A stretch of 64,000 nt of DNA, from positions 268,824 through 332,823 of the forward strand of contig NW_008806287.1 in NCBI RefSeq assembly GCF_000400465.1, given 5' to 3'. Below, piece after piece: positions 1 through 11,614 of the stretch. Within the stretch, counting starts at the first letter, position 1. Each line of letters starts with the position of its first letter. Source of the stretch: Wallemia ichthyophaga EXF-994. Taxonomy: Eukaryota > Basidiomycota > Wallemiomycetes > Wallemiales > Wallemiaceae. The notes under the pieces are model-generated. The model was not told the DNA's origin. It was given only the letters and a program-made list of their open reading frames with translations, and searched no databases. The translations under genes were made by a program, and so were the position numbers.

Positions 1-2
1 AA

Positions 3-605
3 GAAACAAATACAGAAGCCATCGAAATTATTCTCTTCCACATCGAAGCACACGAAGAGAGCGTTGACATACAGATTTTGATTCGATTGGTAGGGGTGTT
101 AACGCATCAAGCCTTACTGAATAACTAAAAACCTCCATAGCTGACAGTTGCGCTCTCGTGCCCAGGTAAAATACGCTTAATTAGAAAGGGCCTTCTGACA
201 TCTATGCAGCATTCAATGACGTGCAAAAGGACTGCTTCATGGTCATGTCGAAGCTCGACCCAAACAATCTTCCATCAACAAACTTGATGAAGCATCACGC
301 ACCAAATCACGGTCTGGGACTGACCGATGTACCAGATAGCGGCTGGATTGAAATTGGTGGGGAAGGTCTGGAAGACTTAACTCAAACAAATGCAGGACCA
401 GAAGTAAAACGTGGTAAATCAATCAGATTCAGCAGATCCGCATCGTCAATTAGCAAGCACAGCTATGACGCGCGTATCGACTCTGCTTTACTTCCTCTCA
501 CGCCTGATCAATCGCCAGACATGAACTTCAACGCATTCGGTAAGTTGGTTGGGTTTAATTGATGACATAATAACGAAAACCACAGCAGATCAAATTAAAC
601 GCTAG
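3..605 (+). CDS. 3' end of an unidentified gene (truncated by window edge)
   Basis: Only the C-terminal part is inside the window. An open reading frame in frame 3 runs from base 3 to 89 (begins ETNTEAIEIILFHIEAHEES). It can be joined through short GT-AG introns to a 25-nt exon at 141-165, a main exon at 189-539 and a terminal exon at 586-605 ending in TAG. The joins keep one frame; the main exon reads PSDIYAAFNDVQKDCFMVMS at its start. The tail is Ser-rich and basic (KRGKSIRFSRSASS) and ends ADQIKR. The 23-bp second intron (166-188) is unusually short, so that junction is the weakest. I do not recognise the family. A GTG at 221 would be an artificial start: the frame clearly continues upstream. 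Confidence 0.5.
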
Positions 606-881
606 CTAGGTTTAGTAAGCGTTTAAAATTGCTTGTTTCTTTAGGATCATGTTTGATTACGTCTCTCATAACTTCTAGGTTGTATTCAAGATACCAAGGC
701 ACTGTATAGCAAATTGTAAATAACATTTATTATGTGAATATATCGCACAATCATTGATTTTATTTCTTCATTTACGTGTTGGGGATATTAAGTCGTGATT
801 GACTGACTTGTATTCAACGATCAACGATTGTAGAATGTCACAAGATCCATTAGCTGTGAGAATTTATTTGCGATCTTGAGG

Positions 882-1787
882 ATGTTTGAACTAAACAACA
901 CTCTACAGGACTCATTTAACAGCTCTTTCGAGCCTGCACAAGTCAAGAAACCAACAGCGACAGAATCGGCCACGGCATCGGCCATAGAATCGAGCACACA
1001 GACAGCACCTGTTGAGACTTCCAATAAATTCGAAAACCTCAAGGAAGAAATACCAAAGTCAGCGCAAGACGTTGAGCAGTCAAAGGCAGCCGCTGACGAG
1101 CTCGAGAAGAAAAAGGCAGAAGCGTTGGAGAGAGTAGAGGAGACGAGACAGCTTGACATGAAGCATCACAAGGAGAGAAATGAGCAGACCGATGCACGTC
1201 TCAAGAATGAAGGCTTGCCAGACATGTTGAAGTCTTCTGTTGAGGAAACACTGGTATTTCACGAGAACTACGCCAAGGAAAGAGAGGCAAATAGCTTCAA
1301 AGAGCAGCAAGCTATATCGAAGCAAGTGAATGATGCCGAGAAGAAGAGAAAGCATGAGCAGCCAATATTCTCTGCGATCGACGTCGAAACAAAGCGTTTC
1401 AAGAGCGAGTCTGGTGAGGAGGTGGAATCATCTACTGTGCTCGTTGATAAGGAGAATTCGAGCTCCGATTTCGAGTTGGTGCAGTCAGAATGGATTGAAG
1501 AGAAGGAGGTAGGTGAGAATCAGAATGGAAATGGCGCCGTCCAGAAGTTCAACGACACCGCCCACCAATCACCTACATTGGCATTATTTAGAAGACCCTC
1601 AATCAGAACTATGCTCGCCGCTCTCGCTGTAAACTTGCTCATTCCATTTGTGAACGGTATCGCGCTCGGATTTGGTGAAATTTTCGGCAGAGAAGTGCTC
1701 GTAGGATACTTTGGGTTTGGAAGGAGATGGTGGACACGCGTCGATAGTAGATCCAGCCTCGGTTCTGCCGGTGCTGGATTACGATAG
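882..1787 (+). CDS. Mim1/TOM13-type mitochondrial outer-membrane protein with long coiled-coil N-terminus
   Basis: Single-exon gene of 301 residues starting at the ATG at 882. The C-terminal part (from about residue 235) carries the Mim1/TOM13 signature: a hydrophobic segment LAALAVNLLIPFVNGIALGF followed by GEIFGREVLVGYFGFGRRWW. In this family the segment is the membrane anchor of the MIM complex, which inserts alpha-helical proteins into the mitochondrial outer membrane. The first 230 residues are hydrophilic and strongly charged, with a predicted coiled coil around residues 45-160 rich in E, K and A, then an acidic linker. Known Mim1 proteins are about 110 residues, so the long cytosolic-side extension is unusual. 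The frame is uninterrupted and I see no splice pair that would remove it. The gene lies in the same direction as HDA1, 158 bp upstream. Confidence 0.7.
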   Translation: MFELNNTLQDSFNSSFEPAQVKKPTATESATASAIESSTQTAPVETSNKFENLKEEIPKSAQDVEQSKAAADELEKKKAEALERVEETRQLDMKHHKERNEQTDARLKNEGLPDMLKSSVEETLVFHENYAKEREANSFKEQQAISKQVNDAEKKRKHEQPIFSAIDVETKRFKSESGEEVESSTVLVDKENSSSDFELVQSEWIEEKEVGENQNGNGAVQKFNDTAHQSPTLALFRRPSIRTMLAALAVNLLIPFVNGIALGFGEIFGREVLVGYFGFGRRWWTRVDSRSSLGSAGAGLR

Positions 1788-1945
1788 ACCATAGACGTTT
1801 CCCCATAGTAACAATAACAACGACTGCAGTCTCTGTTTATACGTTGAATTTATATTTAATATGCATATCGCTACACTTTATGATTATACGCGTCAAAGTC
1901 CCCTCACTGCCACCATCACAACAGCCGGTTTGGTGCAGAGGAGTG

Positions 1946-4842
1946 ATGCAGAGAACACGGTCAAACGAAACATCTTCGCCGAGCTCGTCCAGTAAGAAAG
2001 GCCGCGGTGTTCGATCTCGTAAATCAACTCCAGTCAGTACAGACGCTAAACCTGGCCCCGTACCGCGACCCCGGGCGCAGAAGCACCGGTTAAGTAACAC
2101 GTCTACTCCAGCGCCTGAACAGCCATCTGCGAAGCGACCGAAATCACTGCAACAGCCGTCGTCGTCTGGCGTTCGATCCGTAGACGTGATCGATCTCATC
2201 AGCGACGAAGACGGCGAAGAAACACCACCATCGATCCCATCCACTTTAAAGACAACACAGAAGGATAAAACGTCATCAATCAAGCACCATAAGAAGCAGA
2301 AAGCAACTGCATCGAAGCATCAAAATCAACAAGAGCAGCAGCCTGCCATACAATATCAACTAGTACCTAATGCAACTCCAATTCGACCCAATCCGTCTGT
2401 GCAGCACCCGCAGATAAGGACACCAACACCTAATCCACTCCCTGAAACGCGCCTCAGTCTGCCTTTCACATTGAAGCAGAGATCCGGGTATGTGTATGAT
2501 GCGATGATGGTAGCACATGCAACTCAATACGATAATGAGCACGATCAGACTGAAGTGCCTGAACGCATCACTTTCATTTTCACCACTCTCGCTAAAGCTC
2601 GCTGCATCAAGCTGATGAAACCTATACGGTGCAGACGCGCACTGAAAAAGGAGCTCATGTTAGTGCACAGTCAGAGACATATCAATGATGTCAACGCTTT
2701 GCAATGTGAGTGTGTTATTATATGCCATATTCCATTAACATGTTCACTCAAGTTATCCCAGAAATCACCTTATATGGACTTAGAGGGGTTTACGATAAAG
2801 AGAGCAGCATATTTGTTAATCCATTTACATCAGACTGCGCCCTACTCGCTGCTGGTAGTCTCATCGAGTTGACTAAGGCTGTCCTCGATGGTCTCATTCA
2901 GAACGGCTTCGCTATCGTCAGACCTCCAGGTCATCACGCAGAGCCCGAGCACGCTATGGGTTTTAGCTTTTACAATAATGCTGCAGTTGCTGCGCGCTGG
3001 GCTATCACATCTTACAATACCATTAGAAAAGTATTGATATTAGATTGGTGGGTGATTTAGCTAGCTTTCGTAGGGCCTACTGACAGCTCCCAAGGGATGT
3101 ACATCACGGTAGGTCGATGAATGTCTCATTATTGCATTATTCCTGACCCAAACCCCAGGCAACGGCACACAGAGAACATTCTGGGATGATCCCAACGTTC
3201 TCTATATCTCCATACACAGACACGAAGACGGCAACTTTTTTCCTCCTGGCTCCTACGGTGACTTTAAGAGCGTTGGAGGGCCGAATGCCAAGGGCTAGTA
3301 GGTTTTGTATTGCACAATGCAAAAGCAGCCATCTGACTCGCCATAGTAACGTCAACATTGGCTGGTCGTCTAAAGGAATGGGCGACGCGGAGTATCTCGA
3401 TGCATTCAATAGAGTGGTGATGCCAATCGCTTCTGAATTTAATCCCGACTTGGTCATCGGTGGGTGGGTGTATTAGCTATAGTGCCACGCTGATACAGAA
3501 CAGTGTCGGCGGGATACGATGCCGCGGCTGGCGATCCTCTGGGCGAGAACGAAGTCTCGCCTACTGGGTACGCGCAAATGACGAAGATGTTGCAAAATTT
3601 GGCTGGTGGTAGAGTGATTGTGTCGCTCGAAGTGGGTTGGTGAGCTCCTCATGATCACCAAGCTAACGGTCGACGAAGGGTGGCTACAATCTCAACGCTA
3701 TTGCTGAATCAGCTCTTGCGACAGTCAAAACACTCCTTGGTCAGCCGCCTAGCATACATCTGAGGAAGCAGATACCAGAAACAAGCGCAGTCAATAAGGT
3801 GTCTCAGGTGGGCTTTTTACTTTTTAGACGAGCGATTTACTAATTAACTCAAGGTTCTGGCTCTCCACTCCAATTACTGGCCATCATTGCGGAAGAGTGG
3901 CATGCCATTACTTGGTCAATCGCTGCAGAATATCAAGCAGAATACATCTAGATGGTATTCATTGGGACGTGGGTTGCTGCAAAAGTATTACTCCTCACTA
4001 TTGACACCACCCTAGAACTGCTCAAAGATCGCTACTTCTCTCGTATGCTGCATAGTCATCCTGATTGCAAGCTGCTCTCAATGCCGTCGATATTCACGCC
4101 TGAGCCATTTGACTGCCAGGTCATGGCTGACACGAGCATACTCAAGTCGAACGTAATCCTTGTCTTTGTGCATGATATGTAAGATTATGTTTGATCTCTT
4201 GCTGTCAAGCTAACGTGATTTTCAAGTGGTAACCTTTACAATGAATCATTGCAGGGGCGTGTAAGTAATGTGGGACAGCTCGAAGAGATTTTGGTAGGCA
4301 ATGGTAGACACTAAGAACATTACTCACATCGCTAATCTCAGTTCCAAAACGGTTGCAGTCTACACAAATGGGCACATGAGAATAATGCAGCGCGTCTCGA
4401 AGTCAGCGTTCACAGAGACTTTGAAAAGGAATTTCTGCCGAACATCGACACTAAGATCGACGAAACACCATTACAGCTCGATCTGATGATGGACGATTTG
4501 TGGGTCAATACTCTGAGGTGAGTGTAGAGTTATCTTCACGACGTAAACCCACATCTCGCCTCAGCCGGAGTGCTGCTTCTACAATCATCTTTGTTGGCTA
4601 TAATGATGGTTGCAAAGCGATCCAGAGGCTTGCAGAAAAACATGCGAATTTTATGTCTAAGTTTGGTGGTGGTGTTCAAATACTTGGACCAAACTATATA
4701 CCCGACCCTCCCAAAGCCATGCGACAGTGGTATTTAAGCGTGAGTGGGCGTGGTAGCGTTTATTTCGGGGACTGAAAATATACTAGAAAAATTTTATGCT
4801 CATTCCATCTAGCCATCAACACCTTACTTCTACAAATACTGA
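1946..4842 (+). CDS. HDA1: class II histone deacetylase, Hda1/Clr3 family
   Basis: Zn-dependent lysine deacetylase acting on nucleosomal histones. The N-terminal ~200 residues are low-complexity, Ser/Pro/Lys-rich with basic, NLS-like patches. The catalytic domain follows, with [20 protein letters not shown] (2923-2982), the WDVHHGNGTQ active-site block and [15 protein letters not shown]. The C-terminus matches an Arb2-type domain (VILVFVHDM, then [13 protein letters not shown] and a final PSTPYFYKY). About eight to nine short introns are needed. One exon is only 14 nt (3095-3108) and encodes the catalytic DVHH. The last intron ends at 4812 and the stop is TGA at 4840-4842. The start is taken at 1946; an in-frame ATG at 1880 would add 22 residues. 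Known role: heterochromatin silencing and transcriptional repression in the SHREC or HDA complex. Confidence 0.88.
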
Positions 4843-5349
4843 AGAGACGGAAAACTACAAGATTTCAAGTGGGTTGTCTTGCTGCGCAGTTTGCTGCTCT
4901 AACAACAATTAGACGAGCGCCTTCCTGCGCAAATGCTGGCCAAGGAAATGGTGCGCGTCAAGTCTTACCTTCTAGATAGAATATGGAGTACGCGATAATG
5001 CGTGCCCTAGAACTCAACGACTAAACAACCGATGAAATGCAAAACAAGAACAACAAAAATCACGAGCATCGTTGTACTAATTTATTAATGTATGCAACTC
5101 AAAATTCTGCGTTTGATGAGCGATTTCACGTATGAAAAACCATTGAAATCGGAAATACTATCTTTTATACTGGCTTACCGTTTTCGTCACCTCTCGTACG
5201 AATTTGTCACTGTCAGAGGATTTGTAGTGGCCATTACAAAATGAGTAATCTCGTAATCTGACGATCGGATATTTTTTTCTTGACGTCTCTCTGGCACTAT
5301 CTAGCTTATAACTTAAAAAATTCCATTCGGTTCTGCTGAAGTTATCAGT
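4843..5349. other. intergenic region, HDA1 3' end to MFS promoter
   Basis: No coding frame of credible length. It contains the HDA1 3' UTR and the promoter of the MFS transporter. I see no tRNA fold, repeat array or clear operator. Confidence 0.6.
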
Positions 5350-7110
5350 ATGTACAATACCGGTGATACAGAGACAATCATCGACGAGCCATCTGCCGAT
5401 TACAAGAGTCCGGAGAGACGCAATTCGCAGCACACAAACACAGACTCCCAGGGATTGGGGGTGAGCGAGAAGGAAGGCGCTGGCGCTAGCGACCAAGCAC
5501 AGGACCCGCAGGAGGCGACGGATAAAAGGGAAGACAGCACAGGAGCGTCAGAACCGATTACGCCGAAAAGATCCAGCAGCAATGCTGTGAATTTCATCTT
5601 CGAATGGGCAGCAGTATTAATATGCGTCTCGTCTATGCTCTTTACGCAGGTGGGAATAGGTGCCTATCTGGTAATCACGAAGGAGTTCATCGCCGCGACT
5701 TTCAACATTGAGGGCAATGCTGGACAGCAATCGTGGATTATCGCGGCGCATTCGCTGACGGTGGGTACGTTTGTGCTGCCCGCTGGCAGACTAGGAGATA
5801 TGTTCGGTAACAAGAAAATTCTCTGCATCGGTTTCTTGTGGTACTCTATCTGGTCGATGGTAACGGGGCTGACGGTATACACGCGCTCGATCATTTTTTT
5901 CGATGTTTGCAGAGCATTGCAGGGGATAGCTCCCGCCTTGATGCTCCCGAACGCGGCGGGGATTATCGGGCGCACGTATCCACCTGGTGTGAAGAAGGCC
6001 ATCTCGTTTGCGCTTTTCGGAGCATCTGCGCCGAATGGATTTGTATTTGGAGCGTTATTTGTGGGTCAAACGGCTTAATGTATTCAACCCCTCTCACACA
6101 TACCACAGAGTAGTCTTTTTGCTCAGAGTTCCGTCAAAGCACCTGTCAACGGGGCTGAGTGGGCTTGGTCGAACTTCGTCCTCGCGATCGCTCTTGTGGT
6201 CATGTTCTGTCTGGCGATGTGGATTATCCCCGCAGATGGTGACAGGAGCGAGCAGAAGGGGCTCGGTTTCGACTACTGGGGCACGCTGACCGCCGTATCC
6301 GGACTGATCCTCTTCAACTTCGCTTGGAATCAGGCAGCCATTGTGACGTGGAATAATGGGTATGTGTGCGCACTACTTGTCGTCGGTGTACTCCTGCTCG
6401 GCGTGTTTGCATGGGTGGAGAGTCGCGTAGCCCAGCCGCTGCTGCCGCTGTCGGTGTTCCGCAATGTTCACAACAACCTCATGCTCGGATGTATCGTCAC
6501 CGGCTGGTCCACGTTCTCCATCTGGCTCTTCTATAGTATCAGGTTTATCCAGGATCTGCGCAACGTCGGCACGCTGGAGACTGTCTCTCAAATTGTGCCG
6601 TGTAGCGTAACAGGTTGTCTCGCCGCGTCCCTGTCTACCATCCTCATCCTCAAAGTGGGCGGGAGCTGGGTGATGATCGGAGCGCTTTTCGCTTTCCTTA
6701 CTGCCATCTGTCTCGTCGCTTTCCAGCCCGTCGATCTCACTTACTGGGCAATGCAGTTTGTTGCTTTCGTGATAGCGCCTTTCGGGATGGATATGAGCTT
6801 TCCAGCTGCATCTATCATTATTTCGGATCACCTTCCCCGCGAGCATCAAGGATTGGCGGGGTCGCTGGTTAATACACTCGTCAACTACTCTATCGCAATT
6901 GCGTTGGGTATTGCGGCGACCGTTGAGATGAATGTTAATAACGGCGGTAGAGATACAGAGTCTGGGATCAGAGGCGCACTTTATCTCGGGGTGGGATTGG
7001 CTGCAACGGGGGTCATACTCGCGCTCACCAACAAAATGATAGAGGTGGTTGAATCACGCAGATCAGCAGATCCCGAGAGCGCTCGTGAAGCTGGGAAAGC
7101 TTTAGAGTGA
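5350..7110 (+). CDS. MFS transporter, drug:H+ antiporter-2 (Atr1-like)
   Basis: Two exons, 5350-6060 and 6109-7110, joined over a 48-bp intron, give 570 residues. The first ~75 residues are a polar cytosolic tail. After that come about 14 hydrophobic segments as in the DHA2 subfamily. Motif A is visible as AGRLGDMFGNKK between TM2 and TM3, and motif C-like Gly-rich sequence lies in TM5 (RALQGIAPALMLPNAAGIIG). The intron replaces an in-frame TAA at 6076, so the stop is not a break. The family exports toxic compounds or borate in exchange for protons at the plasma membrane; the substrate here is unknown. Best matched group by eye is Atr1/aminotriazole resistance. It ends with a charged cytosolic tail. 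Confidence 0.85.
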
Positions 7111-7596
7111 GCCTAACAAACTGTACCTGGCAGTCAGGAGATTGTCTGGTGTGTAAGCATCAACTTAAATCACAGTATATATCACTTAGCTAATCAAATT
7201 ATCAATACATTAATATCTCATAATTAAGCCTAAATTTGGACCTCAACTTGTTTTTACACAGCTCAAAATGTCTAATATCACTCTTTATTTTATTTCAGAT
7301 GCCTTTCAATCTCTTATGCATTAGCTGTCATTGTTATTTGGTTGATATCATATGTTCGCTGGAAGACATACATTCGACGGTAAAAATTTGAAGAATTCGC
7401 ACTCATTATACACCTCTCTATCATATTAATTCAATTGATTGTGATAGTCATCTACAAACCAACTGCCATGACGCTTCCATGTTTTTTTTTTTCACAACAG
7501 GCACCTCTTTGGTTTAGCAGAGAGCTAGCTAACCAACTAAACGAGTAAATTCACGTGGTAATCGCCACAGCTCGAAAACTTGTAAGCGTTTAAGAC
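7111..7596. other. AT-rich intergenic region before the decayed dehydrogenase
   Basis: No gene recognised. An A/T-rich stretch with a run of T at 7482-7492. The 5' part of the former short-chain dehydrogenase (its nucleotide-binding TGxxxGxG segment) should lie here but I cannot find it. Confidence 0.5.
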
Positions 7597-8244
7597 TTGA
7601 ATGAGCTTGCCAATGTTTCTATTCTCCAGCTGAACGTGTCGAGTGCGGAGGCAGACATAGCGCGTGTTGTCGAGGAAGTGATTGCAATGCACGGTAATTT
7701 AACACCAATCAACAATCCCAGCAGTGCGCTGTCTGCTTGTGTCGAAGAGCTCTCCTTAGACCAAGCCATGGCGCAATTCGACGTCAACTACCGGGGTGCT
7801 TTGGCATTCACTCGCAAATTCCTGTCACACTTAAAAATGCGCATGGGAAAGTCCAATTACATCTGTGTGTGGCATTTAGTCCTAGCCTGCTTTGCCTTAC
7901 TACGACGACAAATTTTTACATTGAAGGCGTCATTCGAAGCGCTCAGATTCGAGACGGATTAATTACGTATACAGGTCATCTTGATCGAGCCCGGGTACAT
8001 TGTTTTCACGGCGCTATGCCTCTCTCACATACTTCAGATACTTCCGCACCAACTCCTTGAAAGAGGTTTGTCCTACTATCTAACTAACACAAGTGTTTCC
8101 AAAGATATAACCGATTGATTATTGTCTGCTAGAGTTGCACTGAGTTCTGACGGTCGCGACTTAATCGTCAAAGAGACTCATGGTCTGATCGATAACTGCA
8201 ACAAGTGGGCAGTATTCTTTAAGTTGATCGACTACAAGACGTAG
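7597..8244 (+). pseudogene. decayed short-chain dehydrogenase/reductase (SDR) gene
   Basis: Fragments in different frames still resemble a classical SDR in the right order. They are an LNVSS segment after strand 3/4, VEEVIAMHGN, a degenerate INN (normally NNAG), ELSLDQAMAQFDVNYRGALA with helix E, FLSHLKMRM, then in another frame TTTNFYIEGVIRSAQIRDG, and VILIEPGYI near 7980 matching the region after the YxxxK. The N-terminal TGxxxGxG motif and an intact YxxxK are missing, and stop codons plus frame changes occur at about 7850-7970 and 8060. No splice pairs restore it. I call it a relic. An alternative is a heavily spliced, divergent gene, which I think is unlikely. Confidence 0.65.
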
Positions 8245-8350
8245 CAATGTAGCACATTAGCACTGTCTTGGAATGTAAAGCGCGTATTATAGATGGCATA
8301 CATTGAGCAAAATGCAATAATTAAAACCATATACACAACATCAAAACAAA

Positions 8351-9683
8351 TTAAGCTGAAGCTTGTCTGACATTTTCGCGCCTGATTAATTCCTCTTTAG
8401 CTCTATAGTAATCCCAACCTTCACGCAGACCCCTTCTAATAACGTCCTGGTGAGAAGGAGGGCAGTGAGCATGAGGGGGCGGAGGATCAAGATCCAAGTT
8501 GGTTGGGAGAGAGTAGCCCTCACCAGCAATGCAGATGAGAGCATCAAGGGAGTATGAGAAGCCGCATTCTGCGTGCATGCGTTTGAGGTCATCCCACACA
8601 TTCAAAACGACCGCTGTCCTGTTAACACTTTCCATTGGCTTGCCGAATGCGCTTGAAATCTGAAGCAGATTGGCAGAACGCCTCACACTGTCACTTCCTG
8701 AGGTAACATTCGCCCCAGCTGCATGATGTAGACCTGGATTAAAGAAAATTGAATCACCTTTCGACATAGGGATGGCGATTGCGTGTGCTTTGAAGTATTC
8801 GACGAGCTCTTTGTTGCGATAGTGGCTATATCCCGCGTCGTACTTCTGACTGAATGGCAGCAAGAGTGTCGGTCCACTCTCGAGTGGCATGTCGCAATGC
8901 GCTATGGCACCTTGCAGTGTGAGCAGCTGTGTAGCAATCTGCGTGATGGCTGGGTATCGCGCTGTTTGCTCGCTGCTCTGGAATCCCAAGGGAAAATCTC
9001 TGTGAGGCTCTTGTGCAGCACCACTGGTTGTGTTGTGTTAGCTGTTAGCTGTCCATGTAATTGGCATAACTTGCGGTCTTACGACTTACGAAGGCAAGAC
9101 TATGTTGAGCTATAAGTCGCGTGAGTCTTGCACCTGTTTGTCTATCTATACACATTGCACCAACTTACCTGTGACGTCAACGCGTATGCGGGGCCGAGCC
9201 AAGCCTCGCAAATGAGATTTCTGCGAGATGATGTGAGCGTGGGTGTGTAAAGCGCAATACATACAAGACTGGGTTACTGTAGTAATCGACAAAGCCCTCT
9301 GGATCTTGGTGTGCATGTTTCTGAAAAAAGTTCCAGATTCTCTCATTCTTACCGCCTGCAGCGAAATGGTCACCTCTGGCAGGATATTCAAGTTTCTCTC
9401 TATCGATGATGGTGTTCGCTGCAACCTGTGCTCTGTCCAGCGTGTCGAGGTTGTCGGACAAGTTCTTCACCACGAACACCCCAGGGCCGTCCTTGAGGAT
9501 GGTGTGCCACTCGTTCATTATCTCTGAAGCATCTACGAGCGGGATATCCTCCTTGTAGTAGATGGGCACAGACTTGATGACGTCACGTGCTCGAGGCACT
9601 TCACTCTTGCTAATGCTCGAGCTGGAGCAGATTTCGCTAAGCGCGTTGGCATTGTACTTTGGGAACTGACGCTGGGATGCCAT
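8351..9683 (-). CDS. phytanoyl-CoA dioxygenase (PhyH) family protein
   Basis: Fe(II)/2-oxoglutarate-dependent dioxygenase fold. Reading from the ATG at 9683, a first long exon ends in DYYSNPVL. It joins through a GTATGT intron to NLICEAWLGPAYALTSQ, then over an intron at about 9113-9170 to LNIVLPS, and over a third intron to GAAQEPHRDFPLGFQ and the rest. PHRD (about 8996-9010) is the HxD iron-binding pair typical of fungal PhyH proteins; the distal His is probably in FFNPGLHHAAGAN, followed by an Arg-containing segment (VRRSANLLQIS) for 2-oxoglutarate. The C-terminus is hydrophilic and ends RQASA. Roughly 410 residues. The substrate is unknown; relatives act on acyl chains or secondary metabolites. 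Its promoter faces away from the GLE1 3' end. Confidence 0.75.
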
Positions 9684-9934
9684 CTTTGGGACTGTATTGG
9701 TCGCTGCACAGCAAGCGGATTAAATACTCAATACTCAACCGAACCACGAATTTACCGGAGATGCGCGGTGGTCGCAGGTAGTCCTGCTGACGATGTGACC
9801 ATGACGTAAAACGTCGGCTGCATGGTAAATCCTTCTCATTCTTTCGTTATATAGGTATGGTAATGTACATGTATTATATATATATATGTGTGTGTGCAAG
9901 TGTACAGGCGTCTAAGTTTCCTAAAGTTAAAGTG

Positions 9935-11586
9935 CTAATTCTCCCACGACCTCCCCTCCACTCCACTCAACGGCAATCCCGAGGACCATTTATCGAGGAG
10001 GAGTCTAATACGAGTGAGATTAGCTTCGCTGTTGCTAGCCCAGGCGTTATCGTCATCAATGACCGTCTTAAGAAGCCGGAGCACCTTCCTCGCCTGCTCC
10101 CCAAAAGCAATTTGCCAAGGCTGACCAAGGATTTCGAAGAAGGTGGCAAGGAGTTGCGGGATAGTGGCGAGGGTGGGCAAGGGAGGGCGGAGTGCGTGAG
10201 CGAGCCAAGTCCAGCACATTCCGAAACGGAATTGGGGAGGAATGCGACTGACGAGGTCATCCTGTGTTGCATTTCTTGCCTGATCACCCGACAAAACAAG
10301 GTTATCTGTACTGACGCGCGTTTGCAGAATAGCAAAGTATAGAGCGAGTATACCGCTCATGCGGTCGTTGTATTGCACGGTGGTTTCAGAGGCGTTTTTG
10401 CGTCCTACACGTCGTTTATACGCTTCTTCATTCTCTCCATCGGATTTGGTGGGGTAGTAGGGGATTGTCCAGCATGCCTTCTTTACCATGCGTCCCATTA
10501 GAATTTCAGCAAGACGAGGGTGTTCATTGAGCGAGAGAGACATGACAAGTCGGGCGAGTGGGAAAGCAGTGGACGATTTCGCACTCACTTCAGTCTCGGC
10601 TTGACGGAGAAGACATTTGGAGAGATGGTTAAGAAGCCATGTGTAAGCGGGCGAAGACTCGCCGTGGAGTAGTTTAGGTTCGTTAAGGGTGTCATTGATT
10701 TCATTTGTCTTTGAGGGGAGAGTTAGGGTGGTGAAGGGGAAGAGTAAGTACTTACGATGCGCGTGGTTTGAGTAATAGAGTTAGTTAGTTGACCAATTTT
10801 TGGTGTTATTTTGCGTTTGGAAGCAGAGCAAGCCTTCTTAATGGCAGGGTTTTGGGAGACTTGAGGGAGAACAACGTGTTTAATGTGGATGATGAGGTTG
10901 TAGTAGTGTAGATAATCATCTCTAGCCTTGTTTTGGGTAAACTTGAGAGATTGTGATTGAGATTGGAGGTGTTTGAGGTGTTGCTGGTGTTGTTGAAGGT
11001 GTAATTGTTGTTGTTGTTGTTCTTGCTGTTGCTCTTGTTTACGCTGTTGGTCTTTATCATGAGCTACTTGATCAACACGTTTCTTCTCCTCAGATTTGAG
11101 TCTATTCTCCTCAGCCTCCCTCTGTGCCTGGATATCAGACTCCTTTTGAGCAAAATCAATGGAAGTTTCAATGGACAACCAAAGCTGTTTATTGCGCTGA
11201 TTAAATGCTTTTTCGAGGTCAATAGAATCTTGTTTAGATTTTAATTGTAATTGAGATATTGTTCGTTGAATATGGTCAATATCCTTGTCTTCATCGTTGG
11301 ATGAACCTAGTTGGCCAATCGAATGAGAAAACGAGTTACTTAAATTACTAAAATTAATTGGATGGTTGTGGATATTATCAAAGACTTCCACCTCATCAAA
11401 TCTACCAAATTCACTGTTTAAATGGTTTGAATCGGATTTTACTAATGAATTTGAAGTTGGTGATTTGAGAATTGATTTAATTGGTTTGATATTATTCATG
11501 TCGTCATCACTGTTACCATCACTATCATCGCTATCACTTAAACCATATCCATTCCTATATCTCTCATCTGGTACGCTAAATCTCAT
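9935..11586 (-). CDS. GLE1: nucleoporin/mRNA export factor GLE1
   Basis: Two exons (11586-10756 and 10708-9935; 47-bp intron) give 534 residues. The N-terminal third is acidic and Ser/Asn-rich with an SILKSP motif. It is followed by a long coiled coil containing a Gln/His-rich stretch (11060-10985) and then the helical GLE1 domain: RLVMSLSLNEHPRLAEILMG, KKACWTIPYYP and a C-terminal repeat of helices ending GVEGRSWEN. In yeast Gle1 with inositol hexakisphosphate activates the DEAD-box ATPase Dbp5 at the cytoplasmic face of the pore to release exported mRNA. The ATG lies only 28 bp from the ATG of the divergent Zn2Cys6 gene, so the two must share a promoter and have overlapping or very short 5' leaders. 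Confidence 0.85.
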
Positions 11587-11614
11587 CTCTTGATTGTTAA
11601 CCACCACGAAAGAG
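11587..11614. promoter_or_regulatory. 28-bp gap between divergent start codons (GLE1 / Zn2Cys6 factor)
   Basis: Only 28 bp separate the ATG codons of the divergent genes. Both promoters must therefore overlap the other gene's coding or leader sequence, unless one start is further downstream. On the right side GAGATGAGC is repeated, offering in-frame ATGs at 11615 and 11624. Confidence 0.5.

Noticed and set aside
6061-6108. Premature stop TAA in the MFS gene
   Set aside because: It lies inside a 48-bp intron with good splice signals; the frame is kept after removal.
9857-10342. 161-residue plus-strand ORF
   Set aside because: Shadow of the GLE1 domain exon.
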